DNA of 64,000 nucleotides from Chondrus crispus. Taxonomy: Eukaryota > Rhodophyta > Florideophyceae > Gigartinales > Gigartinaceae. The notes under the pieces are model-generated. The model did no database searches. It saw only the letters and a program-made list of their open reading frames with translations, and was not told the origin of the DNA. The translations under genes and the position numbers were made by a program. The DNA lies in assembly GCF_000350225.1 (NCBI RefSeq), contig NW_005179040.1, forward strand, positions 62,001 to 126,000, given 5' to 3'. Shown here piece by piece: positions 30,963-42,220 of the stretch (position 1 is the stretch's first letter; the number at the start of each line of letters is the position of its first letter).

Positions 30963-33816
30963 CTGTTGCGATTATCTCAACCGCCTGGCACCGAGCAACC
31001 TGTTGGATGGGAATCCTCCCTCAATTCCCTTTATTGCTCCTGTAAACGGTTTCGCGTCAACTTCATGTTTTAACGTTGTTTTCGAGAGCATGGCGTTTAC
31101 AGTAAGAAATGAAAAATACCTGTACAGTACTTGCTTCAACAGTGACACCGGCTTGCTAATATACTGTAGGTGTGCTGACGCACATGGACGTTGGTCGTGC
31201 TTGTGTCAAGTTTCTGAGTTCCCAAGAATTTCAAACGAATGACTCTCTGTTCTACACCTCAGGGCCATACAACAGCGCCATTGCGACTACAAGTGGGGAA
31301 GCGCGCGTAGTCACCAAACTGCTTGAAGTTCATACGAAGCATAGATAGACACAGGTCCCTCTTGCATCCAGACCTACTGTACCTAATACCAGAGTCGAAG
31401 GGAACATTCTCCGGTAAGTAAGCTGCATCCTTCACATCGTTTCCAATGCGAAGTCATATATGGATTGAGTGCTGCGATAACTTATGCAGTATGTACTGTA
31501 CGGGTACGAGCACTTTCATCTTTTTCTGAACTGCAGTTCGCTGTCTAAATATCTTTGTGTCAGCAACATAACACAAGCACGCGTGACTGCCGGTGACGAA
31601 AGATAATGTGCTTCCAAAAAGCTCGAATAATTCCCACATCTTCTCTTAACGCTGAATTTTCAGGGTTGAGGTTTGCAATGTGCTTTGCAGGACACTTGGT
31701 CCTCCATGCAGCAAGAACCTTCAGGAACGGAATGGATTTGAATCACAGTCCACATGGGCCGCCATTTCCATTGTGAACGGCCTGCACCCGTCGACGCCCT
31801 AGATTCTAGGAACTCTTTCAGCACCGCCAATGCCCACGCGGCACGTACAAGGAGTGCGAGTTGGCCACCATCGCTGTCTGCGTGAAATTCTTCTCGGTCC
31901 ATGGTCTGTGAAACAATGCATATGGAGAAAAGACATGACTTTGAAAATTTTACAACAGCGCTATTGCTTTCCAACACAATAAACACAGAGCCGTTGCGAC
32001 AAACGCTTCAATGAGTGCTCTCGGCATGAACGAATACATGATCAGTTCATTGCAACAGCCTCTCATCGGAGCGGGCCGACTTTCAAACAAAAGTGCGTTC
32101 ACGACAGCTGTCTCTACGTCGACCACTCACGATTCCATCCCTGTGATGGACAAGCTCACAGCCCAGCCATGCTGTAGTTTTTACTACTTGCATAGCTGTG
32201 CGACGTAACTCTGGTTAATTGGACGACAGCTTTCTGCTTTGACAAGTGCACTAAACCCGAATAGTACTTTAGGATTTTCCAGATTCTTAACGAGACTCGC
32301 GCGACGCAGGCTTTTTTGAGGAAGACAGCGTTTGAATTGCACATTCATGTATCGAAGAGTTTAAATGCATGTGTCAATAGGAGAAACTGCAGAAAAAACT
32401 TAAAGGGACAAAGAAGTGCAGAGGGGAATGGGTGCGGCTGCTTTTGACAGGCATCTCACATGTTTGTGTGGTACAGTAATGTGCGTACACGCACACATGG
32501 CAAGAGGTGCCTGCTTTGGCACTCGGCGGCAGTCGAGGCCAGGAGAAAAGGGGCATGGCGGTTGTGGTTGGGTGGGCCAGCAGGAGGAATTGCGCTCGGA
32601 GAGAAGGAACGAAATGGCGGGGTGTCGCGAAGGGAAGAGGGGCGCGAAGGAGAGAGGGCAGAAAGAAGCGCGAAGGGGTGCAGCGGAATGTTAGAAACAG
32701 AGCTCCCGGCGCTGGAAGGCGCGGCGGCGCGGGTAGGGTAAGTAGTATAAAGGAACAAACCGGGCGCGAAGGAAGAAGAAAGGGGAACTGAACATCAGGG
32801 GAATTCCTGAGGAGTCGAGTGGATTCTCGACGAGCGGAGGCTTGCACCGGGTGGATTCCCGCCAACGGCCTCTGGACAGCAATAAAAACTTGGTTTGACA
32901 GTACCCTTGTACTTAACCTATTGCGCAGAATAGTACCCTTCCCAGTGGCTCAATGTGGGACGCATAAGATGTTATGAAAATTTTGGGATGGTTTCAAGAA
33001 CGAAAGTAGGAAGGGTAGGAGTCAAAACGAAAAATCCTACTGGAGCGTGCGGGAAATCTCGATGTTAATCTGCACGCATGGAACCAACGAAGGAAATGGA
33101 TATTATAAATCAGGCTTGCGATTCTCGAAATGGGAATCTGAAATTCAGGGTTGATATCGCATACATGGCATATGCGCCAAATACAGTATCCTGCCAGCGG
33201 CCATCGTTTTTGCTTTATCGAGAGGCACCTAGCTGGAGCATTAGGAATGAAGTAGCTCTGCATTAGCGATATAAGTAGATACGTTTGCGGATAGATATCA
33301 AAAGAAAACAACGAACAAAAAGAACAGAACAACACAGTGCTTTAATTGCGCAACCAAATCCTAGTGCAACTAGTCCGGCATAGTCGAAGGCTCGAGAGGG
33401 CGTCAAGCATTGACAACCGAGCAGTGAGGAGACTGTTGAACCACGCGGCGACATACTTCGCGTTTGAATCTTAGAACCTCGCGCACGGAATCAGCCCATC
33501 CAACTCGACACCCCTGTCTCCGGGCAACGGTGACTTGTTGCATCCGCTGCCCTTCGGTAGTCTACCTTCCTGCTGTACGCGGCCCGTTTGTGGACAAACC
33601 GGAGAGACCAACTCTTCCCGACAGTTCCCGTCGTACGCGGCACGCGCTCTCGGAAGGGTCGGCTTTTCAAGATCTGACTCGACATTGAAGTCAGACATAT
33701 ATTTACTTCGGTAAATATTCTACCAACGCAGAGAACAAATTGTTACGGTTTTGACACTCGATAATAGCCATATTGTTGAAATACATGTTTTAACAGAACA
33801 GGTACCATTCTGGAAC
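30963..33816. other. No gene supported
   Basis: Scattered TACTGTAC words (31,122; 31,491). The purine-rich stretch 32,400-32,800 opens long low-complexity frames on both strands that I do not accept. I see no transposon termini. Confidence 0.5.
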
Positions 33817-34572
33817 CTATAATTTCTCAAAGGCGTCATCATCACTAACTACTGCATAGTCATCTACGGCTGCCTTCATATCCGCCTAGAAGACAGTAGA
33901 ATCATTGCACTTCCAACCTAAATTACTCTTAGACACAATTCCAGCTTGCATTTGAAAGGGAAGAGCAATGTGTGTTGTAGAAACCACGTCGTCTGACGAT
34001 TTATTCCGTAATTCTTTCAGGGCGGACTCGAACCCCAATATCTTCGGATGATAGGGCTCGAGCCGGCCTGGAACGTCACGCATAAGCCACTTCCGGTGCA
34101 GCAATAAAACATTTGTCAGCGCTGCTGGCCACGTAACACAGACTTCCAAAAAAGACCCGTCATCCACAACACGGAAAGAAAAATCTCCACGTCCCACATG
34201 GACGGCAAACAAACGGCAACTGACACACAGATAGTCGTAGAACCAGGCTCCTTCCAGGCTGATAAAATGTACAAAGGCTTGAAAACCATCTCCCCTATTA
34301 CAACCTCTTCCCCTATATCCGCATTTCCTTCATTTAGAATATTTTCAATTACTTCGTCCGCAGAGCTACCGAGCCGGCGACATTTCGATGACGATTCAAG
34401 GTCGTGCCCCGTGCTTCGGCGGTTTAGAGCCTCCCCGTCCACGTCTTCTACATCTGGGCAGTTCAACATAAAACATAGGAGAATAAAGCCGTTAGTTAAA
34501 AGAAGAAAGACGTTAATTAAATGTCAAACTTACTTTTCGTTAGAACCCCTTTCTCATATTGTTTTAACAGGT
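33817..34572 (-). pseudogene. Spliced gene of unknown family, inactivated
   Basis: A small exon near 34,572-34,534 encodes DLLKQYEKGVLTK between an upstream ...TTTTAG acceptor and a GTAAGT donor. The next exon starts after CTGCCCAG near 34,452 and reads DVEDVDGEALNRRS ... ADEVIENILNEGNADIGEEV ... PLYILSAWKEPGS. After a frameshift near 34,205 it continues FAVHVGRGDFSFRVVDDGSF, LEVCVTWPAALTN, LEPYHPKILGFESALKELRN. An in-frame TAG near 33,886 precedes the tail AAVDDYAVVSDDDAFEKL and the stop at 33,817. The coherent protein character is clear. The family is one I cannot name; it may be element-borne, given the neighbouring Harbinger copies. Confidence 0.5.
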
Positions 34573-36268
34573 CCTAAAATTGTTGAGGTTACAACCGCTG
34601 AAGACATCATTTTACTACCAAACAACTTTTGGGTCATCTTTTCACGATATCTCCCCCTCTTCGAATTTTGCACGCAAGAGACAGACTGGCTTAGACCGCT
34701 TAATGAGGCGTGTGGGCATGACGGAGAGGAAGGGGATGGGAGGATGGCGTCGCGAGTCTCGGTTGCACAGCCTTTCTGGTGGGGCGATGGGAGCGGACAG
34801 CAGAGACTGATAGTCTCAAGAGGGAACCGGATTTATATCACACCATGGCGATCTGCTGTATCTTATTGACACTACCAGGCGTTCCATTTGGGGTACTGTT
34901 AAAGAATGGCCCGATATAGGGAGCTGATTCGGGACACAGTAGTGGTTTGGGGAGCTCAAGTATGGTTTCTACGGAGGAAAAGCGGTGGCACGTTTGTTAA
35001 GCACAAGTGCTGGCTCTTCGCAGCTTCTCTTCTTTTGTTATCGCTGCATCTATCGCGCTTAAGTACGTATCGCATCGCTCCTATCGCCTACACTCCGCAT
35101 TGCGCTCTGTCGCTTTTGCATTACGTCGTCTCGCTGCAGTGCTCTTCGTCCATGCTGCGTGGTACGTCGCTGGATGCTTTGGTTCGTATCGGATCGCTGT
35201 CCTGCGCAATGCATTTTCGCATTCAGGTCACTTCATCCCGCCTGATGAGCTTTGTTCGCATGTACACTTACCCTCCTTGCTTACCGCAATTGCTGAATAC
35301 TCTTCAGTATTTAAGCATTCATATTTGCCGCGCTCCTTCGTTTCTTGCATCGCGTCCGTTCCGCTCGCAATGCTCCCTCCACTTCCTTTGTCCGATTTGC
35401 TGCATCTCGCCGTGGCACCATGACGTTGCATTATTGCTGAAGGTGTAGTGACGTATTGGTATCCATGCACTAACTAGATCCAATTTTAATGATCTAATCC
35501 ATTTGCATTTCCACAACTATAAACTGTCCAACCTGCAACACAAAAAGGGCGCGCTTTAGTTCGAATTCTCGCGGGAAATGAAGGAAAATCCGTAAATGGT
35601 TCCTAAACATCGCCACTTGGCTATAGCCAATAAGAATAGAGATAAAATATATTAAAATACAAAAATTAAAAAATCACGAAAGTTACGGAATGCGATTAAT
35701 AGGAACGAAAGGTTGGTTTCAGCCATTGTTTTTATGGCATAAGTTTTTATACATTGAGTGTATTACAGCAATATTGTTTTTGGGGAAAAGGGCTGCACAG
35801 TAAGAGTGTTGAACCGTACTTTATTTAAATACTGAATAGTTGGTTTTCGAACTGTATGCCTCCCAATGTTCGAAAGTATCGAAAACAGCAATATTTTCAT
35901 TTTTATGGACATAGTTCTCTAAGTCTGGCATTTATTTACAATATTTTTTTTTCAAGGCATCTAAATGGCATGTGAGAGTGTCCAACTAAAACGAGATCGG
36001 AAAATACTGTGTTGATTATTCATAAAATTTGAAATTCATTTTTGGCGAGAAGTAGAAATTTGGCGGAAGCATATATTAACGGGCTTGCGGAATGGTTGGT
36101 CAACCAGGGTTAACGAATAGGGTGAAGGAGCTGTAGCACTGTAAGGGGGGACACAATGATAGTAAAAATCTCACACCCTAGTATGATCCGGCAAAGCTCT
36201 TATTCCCGTCATGTACTGCTCGGGAGTTAACCCTTATACGGTGACATCAGCGTTGAACTCCACCCGTT
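34573..36268. other. No gene supported
   Basis: May hold further 5' exons of the preceding gene on the minus strand. 35,480-36,250 is AT-rich and featureless. Confidence 0.45.
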
Positions 36269-37192
36269 ATGCCAAACCTCATGACCGGATCCTTTCACAT
36301 ATCGCTAACCCCACAATTATGTTTTGCGCGAGGACAACAATTTCTGTGTTATGCACATGGTCTTAACGTGGTTTGTGCAAACCGGCGCTTTCGAGCGTTT
36401 TTTGGCGTATCGCCTCTCGTTTGTTCAATTATTTGGAATCGATTGCTTGAAAAGCTACCAGCTGGCGCTTGTCCTCAGCACCTGCTATGGGCATTGATGT
36501 TTCTTAAGATATACGGGAGTGAGGCAACTAACAGAGCAATTTCGGAGGCAGATGAGAAGACCGTTCGGAAATGGTCCTGGATATTTGTACAGCTCCTGTC
36601 GGAGCTAGATGTCGTACGTTTTATCTAACACATTTCACCTCGCATTGGATTCGCACTGAGTTAGAATTGTATTAAGATATCTTAGGAAAAGAGACGACAT
36701 GACTCAGGAACACCACAATGTTTTGTATCAATTGATGGGACTGACTGCATGATTATGGAGCCGAGCCCATTCGACCCGAGGTGGTTCTCGCACAAGTGTA
36801 GGGGACCTGGGTTCAGATAAGAAGTTGGAATTTGTATCGCAAGTGGCGGTATAGTCTGGGTCTATGGACCATTTCCGTTCGGGAAATATGCGGATCTCAC
36901 TATCTTTAAGATGGGCCTGAAACGTCTCATATCGAATGGAGAGCGGGTGCTTGCTGATGGTGGATACCGTGATGATATGGTGATGGCGCAAGAATCATTT
37001 CCCGGCCCGCAGAAAGCATTTTATGCAAGATGCAGAGCTCGCCATGAGGCGGTTAATCGTAGCTTTAAGCACTTTTTCTCCATAGGCCATCGTTTTCGAC
37101 ACGATATTTCGCTTCACTCAATACGTTTCCATGCTGTGTGTAACATTACGCAGTTAATGCTAGAGTATGAAGATCCTCTGTTTGAAATGTAG
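36269..37192 (+). pseudogene. PIF/Harbinger-like (DDE_Tnp_4 type) transposase, one stop
   Basis: Exon 1 (36,269-36,613) has a helix-turn-helix-like N-terminus (AFFGVSPLVCSIIWNRLLEK ... FLKIYGSEATNRAISEADEKTVRKW). A GTACGT...TTAG intron (36,614-36,685) leaves the frame in phase 0. Exon 2 (36,686-37,192) contains the catalytic residues in CFVSIDGTD, RVLADGGYRDD and ARHEAVNRSFKHFF (D, D, E) and ends EYEDPLFEM. One in-frame TAA at 36,818-36,820 follows PGFR, probably a former Tyr codon. Apart from this stop the protein looks complete. The family cuts and pastes into TA-rich 3-bp targets, usually with a Myb-like partner protein that I did not find. Confidence 0.75.
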
Positions 37193-37377
37193 ATTACTTT
37201 TAAAGTTGTTACATTGTGTCGTCATGGGAAGTACAGTCTGAATGCTAAAATATCTGGACAACTTTTTAGCTTGAGTACATGCCCTGTGTGACCCTCGATA
37301 CAGAAGTATTTGGATATCTTCGAAGAATGGAACGCCATGCTCTCTATCAAAAAAAACTCTATATTTTGAGATGTTTT

Positions 37378-37405
37378 CGCATTTTGCGTTATAACGCAAA
37401 ATGCG
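37378..37405. repeat. 28-bp perfect palindrome
   Basis: CGCATTTTGCGTTA followed directly by its inverse, no spacer. It lies three bases before a second, longer palindrome and 186 bp after the transposase gene. Confidence 0.9.
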
Positions 37406-37407
37406 CA

Positions 37408-37451
37408 AAAATCCGTATTACGCCATATATATATGGCGTAATACGGATTTT
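37408..37451. repeat. 44-bp perfect palindrome
   Basis: Arms of 22 bp (37,408-37,429, starting AAAATCCGTATTACGCC) meet without spacer at an ATATATATAT centre. It may be a cruciform-prone site or a fused pair of element ends. Confidence 0.9.
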
Positions 37452-38111
37452 CCCGCACGCTCCTGTGGACCGCGTTCGTAATGTCCATGCCCTGAGAGTC
37501 GATTGGCGTATTTTTTTAAAACAACTTTAGCCTTTAGGATTTTTTAATAGAGACAATGCGGAAACCATGGCAGATTTGGGATTCTTAATTCCATTTAGGA
37601 GGTTCACATGAGAGGTAAATGAAATTTGGTGTCATAATTTCAAACGATAGATCTTTAGTGCAGCTAGCGGTCGTTCAGTCTGTGAAGACCTCTTTTGGTA
37701 ATTAGCGTCGGTGCAATGACGGTAGCTGCTGCCGATGTGCAAATCCCTGTTTCTATCCCCTACCTTCATCTTTGTGTCAAATAGTTGACACTTCCTCAAA
37801 ACAACTATTTATTTTTAATCTGCATCGCCATTGGTCACATACACAAATGCAAGCAACTACGTCCATGTTTTCCAGAAAAGATGAACTAATTGCGTAAAGA
37901 CATTGGCCCACAGAATGTATTCCCGCCAAGCTCGCACCGGAATACCGCAACCTTTTGGCGCCTTTGTGCGCGCTTGTGCGCTTACCTGTCATTTACCAGT
38001 CCCAATTCAATCCAGAACCAAACATATAAGCGTATTCCGGGTCACAGTCCACACCATCACTGTATCTCATCAATTTGCACTCCGCTCTGGTTGTAAAAGT
38101 CTCGAGACACG
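37452..38111. other. No gene recognised
   Basis: Spacer between the two Harbinger-type copies; frames are short. Confidence 0.5.
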
Positions 38112-39426
38112 ATGGAGAATTGTAAGGAGTCTAAGGTTGTACAATTATTAGCAAAACGGCGTTCTGAGTGCCAGGAAGACCTATCACAGTACATATCCGA
38201 CCCCGGTCCAACCGAATCAGACACAGATGGTGAAGGATATTCCGACACACCCGTCCTGGACAAATTTCTACATTCCAGCGCTCGTGCCGTAGTGGAAGTG
38301 ACCAATTACTCTCTGAACGAATTCAATGCTCTGTGGAACGTCGTAAGGGAGAAAGTGGATTCTGATTGGAATGGAGGTGGCAGACGGAAATTTCAACACT
38401 TCCCGAAACACGTGCTTTTTATGTTGCTCTATGCGCTCAAACACGCGGGTAACTGGGACTTCAACCGAAAATGTTTGGTATTATGGGACCTACGTTCGAA
38501 CGCATGATTTTAGGATTTGTTGATAAGGTGGTTTATGTACTGTATAAGACATCGGTGCTGAAATGGGAGCAGCGATACAAAATGGAACGACTCACCAAAG
38601 ATAGGAGTACTTTCAAGAACTACAACTTTGCACTGTACGCCACGGACACCACGTTTCAAAACGTAAACCCCCCTAGTGGAAACCACGAAGAGGCCAAGGG
38701 GCACTTTAGCAACAAACACAAGCTATATGGTTAAAATCAGAAGTGTCGGTGTTGGGCAACGGTATCGTAATTGGGGGCACACCCAATCAACCAGGATCTG
38801 TATCAGACCTGGTTATATTCACGAAGAACCTCTATTGGCATCAGGATGTTCTTTCAAAGACAGATCGCGAGAAACGTATCTATCCGGATGTGGCACCAAT
38901 GGACGAGGAATATGATGGACTATGAGCTGTTTTTATGAATAAAGGCTACCAAAGCGCCACAGATGTCATTATGGCCACAATTCCTAAGAAGAAGGCGAAG
39001 GGGGGATCATTGTCGCATGATGAGCGGCGAGTTAATCACAAAATAAGCTCCAACCACATCATCGTTGAGAATGTTTTTGGATCCAAAAATTCGATTGCCC
39101 ATAAAGTCGACAGCCTTCGAAGGCTGTCGACTTTATGGGCAATCGAATTGCGTTGGGACGAGAAGCAGTATGATCAGGGTTTTCGGCTGTGCGTTTCCTT
39201 AACAAATCTTCATGTGAAGTAGCATCCTTTACGCGACGAAGATAATCAGCATGCTAAACAATATAGGAGGCGATTATTGGAGATCGGCGTAAAGAAAGCC
39301 GAGAAGCGGAAGGCATCACAGCAAATGTATCGTTCCATGCGTGCTGGTCGCATGCCTGTTCAAACTGGCAGTGATGGACAGAACGAAGAGATGGGCGCCG
39401 GTGTTATGCTGGATATGCTTGAATAA
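38112..39426 (+). pseudogene. Second PIF/Harbinger-like transposase, heavily damaged
   Basis: Starts MENCKESKVVQLLAKRR at 38,112; N-terminal helices run to KHVLFMLLYALKHAGNW. Frame shifts near 38,475 and 38,730. Recognisable core: ALYATDTTFQNVNPPSG (first Asp), SVLGNGIVIGGTPNQPGSVS, AVFMNKGYQSATD (the second acidic position reads Asn), HKISSNHIIVENVFG (Glu). In-frame stops are TGA near 38,924 and TAG near 39,220. The frame resumes HPLRDEDNQHAKQYRRRLLE and ends at 39,426. A 62-bp perfect palindrome disrupts the segment after VENVFG. It shares architecture with, but is not a close copy of, the transposase at 36,269. Confidence 0.65.
39088..39149. repeat. 62-bp perfect palindrome within the transposase pseudogene
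   Basis: Arms 39,088-39,118 and 39,119-39,149, 31 bp each, no spacer, centre CCTTCGAAGG. The right arm fits the transposase frame (LSTLWAIE); the left arm is its inverted copy and replaces expected residues, so it is a fold-back duplication. Confidence 0.93.
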
Positions 39427-40414
39427 GGATATGAGCACGCTGCAGTGAGCGAGGTTATTGTGTAAATTCTGTCCTTTCTCTACTGGCTATGTCGTTGTGT
39501 AATTTGTCGTGTTTCGCGCAGTTGATGTGTTTTTGGTATCTTCTTTGTCCACCGTCGCAAACACTGTGCTCTGCGCAGGATCCAGCTCTTGCAGTTTTAC
39601 GAATTAATTGTGGTTGAGTTATAATAGAAGGTGGTGGCCGATATTTCAGATGGTATTTGCAGATGGTCGACACTTATTGTATATTGGCAATTAGTCAACA
39701 TAATGCGTCGGTGTACACTTTCTGTACGCGGGTGACGCTGCCACGGGAAATAGCGAGTGACCATCGAAAATTTGGCGTCAACCGAGCGTCGCCGTCTCGC
39801 TCTGCATGCGGCCGCCCCGTTTACTCAGGGTCAGTGGCTGTTGTAGAGCAATGTATACACGTAGAGCAACGTGCACACATAATGATGTATGTGCCCAGCG
39901 TACAAGACAATGGGATCAATTTGACCCCTGCGACGAGAGATATGGTTCTATTTCGGCTTGAGCAATTATGCGGAAGGGCCGAGCTATTATGCAACAAGCG
40001 CGTGGATCCGCGCTTCCTGGACGCAACAGAGTAAGGATACTTAAGGAAGCAATTCGTCAAGCCGAATTGGTTTCGAAAGATTATTCAGCAGCAACAGTAA
40101 AGATTCAAGAAATCCATTCTGTGCATTACGGGCTAGGGCCGTAGTGCTGCAAACATAGTCTCACCCTCTCCACATTCCTTGGGAAACAGTAGACGCTCGT
40201 GTTCCTGCTGATGCAGAGATAATCTCACAGCACAGCACCACCAAAAGTCTATTTTTGACGTGAGACGTTGGGCAGACAGTGCGATTCTGTCGATAGATGG
40301 CGCGTTGATCGCCTCTCCGCTCCCCCCGGAAACGGACAAACGTGTACACGTGTCAAAGGCGTTTGCAAAGCCGTTCTCGGCTGTCTCGGCAATCGCTCCT
40401 CGATTTGGCGTACT
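39427..40414. other. No gene recognised
   Basis: Contains a 126-codon plus-strand frame (39,657-40,034) without motifs. The 5' end of the RNase H relic fades out near 40,415; no LTR or gag of that element is seen on this side. Confidence 0.45.
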
Positions 40415-41192
40415 AACGTTCCTTGTCTAGAGACGAGGAGCGGGACTTGCACCGACTGGAGCCCGGCCTGACCAGAGACAGCGACGCCTCGGATGTGGGC
40501 TGTGGTGGGACGCTGGGCTAGCTACAGGAGGCGGGTACCCAGGGTTTGTGGGAGGATCGCCGTTTCTGGACGGCCCAAAACAGGGCGAAAAGCATTACTT
40601 TGAGGGAGCTACGAGCCGTTCGGCTGTTACTGCGGCGGCATTTCGTCGCATATGTGTCCCAGCCTCACGTTCGCCTCCTGCTACTGCACGAGGACAATCG
40701 AGTGCTGGTATAAGTCCTGAGCGCGATGGTCTACGCGTCTAAACCGCTGATGGCCGAGCTGCGCCGCCTCCAGCGTATGATGGTGGTGCCAGGGGTCGCG
40801 ATCGAGGCTCGTTGGCTCCCCTCCGCGGTGAACCACTACTCGGATGCCCTGTCCCGGACGTAGGACGCGAGGGCAACGAGGTCGTTGTTGGGATCAATCC
40901 CGCTCAAATATCACTTGGACCACGTCGTGTTCTCCCGACGCCCAATGGGGGAGACATTCGTGGCCCGCAACGAGTACCTCACCACCCAGATAGAGGAGTT
41001 CTGGGACGATGGACGGGCCCGGATGTGGGACCCGCCTTTCGACTTGCTCCCAGTGGTGGTGAGAAAGATCGCGTCGGATGGGGGGCGGGGCTGCTACTCG
41101 CTCCTAACTGCGCAACGCAAGCTTGGTTCCCGCGCTTGCAAGAGCTAGAGTCCGAGCTCCACGTACTGCAACCCAGCTCCCACGTCCTGTAG
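40415..41192 (+). pseudogene. pol: End of pol: RNase H and DIRS-like C-terminal domain
   Basis: In one frame, LTRDSDASDVGCGGTLG (RNase H start), RAKSITLRELRAVRLLL, VRLLLLHEDNRVLV and WLPSAVNHYSDALSRT follow the RNase H order seen in DIRS-type retroelements (DASD ... REL ... DN ... N-x-x-x-D-x-LSR). The next part (DHVVFSRRP, RMWDPPFDLLPVVVRKIASD, then after a shift LLAPNCATQAWFPRLQELES) matches the domain after RNase H in DIRS-like elements (NPPF-LL-VV ... AP-W-Q-WFP-L). Stops after GGTLG and RVLV and after LSRT, plus a frameshift near 41,085, inactivate it. The final TAG is at 41,190-41,192. No integrase follows, so integrase would have to lie upstream or be absent. Confidence 0.6.
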
Positions 41193-41207
41193 CTTCAGTA
41201 AAGCTCA

Positions 41208-42220
41208 TGTAGTGCAATGTGCCTGGCAGGCCGCGAACACAGTCCGACGGTCAAACAAAAAGAAGGAAAACAGCAACAGCAGCAACCACTGCCGATGGCA
41301 CGCGCTACGGAGCGTTCGAGACTCCCTTTCCCCTTGTGTGGGCTTGCGGCCCACGGTAGCTCGACTCCGACGAGGGGGTTAAGGAAAGATACCCGGCCCG
41401 GGAGGATAATGGTGGTAGAGACTTGTGAAGACTTGTGTGCTCGACGTGTGCGGGTTGGGCTTGTCTACGAGAATATAACCGCGGTTCGCTGGGTTGTAAG
41501 GCCAATGCTCGACGAGCGTCTTCAGCACCTTGGGTATAATTCAAGGTCTTCGACGGGGGCTTGTTCAGCACTACCCGACGGGATCGTAACCGTGTAGCAA
41601 CGCTACTACCGACGTGTTGCCCGATGGCTAAAAACACCCTCACCAGCGCGATCGCGATCGCGCTAGGCGGTACCAACTCTGTCTTATACAGTAACACCTT
41701 CGACGGAGGCGTCGTTACAACAGCCTTCCTACGGAACTTGAAACAGTAGCAGCGCTACACAACGTGTTGCCAGATGGCTAAAACACCTACAACGGATCGG
41801 TCGCAACCGACTCCAATGGAACCAACACAGTTAAGGGAAAAATAGATGTAGAGATAGAAAAGGTAAAAGGATAAGGAAAAGGAATGGGACCCCGAGCAAT
41901 AGAGGATGTCGTTAGCAGCATAGAAGGGAAGCGCGTCGGGTGAACGGAAGCGGTCTTCGACGAAGGCGAGATCTAACTCCGGCAACTCGGGTTGTCTTTA
42001 CTGACTTAGTGGTCAGAGGGCTAAGGTATGTATCGCCCTGCCGGAGCCACTACAGTAGCTCGCGGCGCTATATCCTAGATCTAATCTAATGTCAGCCAAA
42101 TTAATGCCAACTAATTAACTAAATAAAATTAAATAATAAAATAAAAACTGTGCAAATATTCACACGTTAGCCCCCGATCCCGGACTAAAATTGCTTCCAA
42201 CACAGTGCTATTGCACTACA
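41208..42220 (-). repeat. 3' LTR of the chromovirus
   Basis: Near-identical to 55,728-56,743. Preceded by GCTCA. Contains an AGCGCGATCGCGATCGCGCT palindrome near 41,645. Bordered inside by a purine tract (minus strand AGAAGGGGGATA, 42,232-42,221). Confidence 0.93.

Noticed and set aside
32374..32865. 163-codon minus frame and overlapping plus frames
   Set aside because: Low-complexity purine/pyrimidine tract opens frames on both strands; no domain or bias.
34198..34869. 223-codon plus frame
   Set aside because: Antisense to a better-supported spliced minus-strand pseudogene with splice signals and protein-like sequence.
35007..35450. Ala/Leu/Ser-rich plus frames of up to 180 codons
   Set aside because: Two overlapping plus frames and a minus frame compete, and none has conserved motifs or clear coding character.
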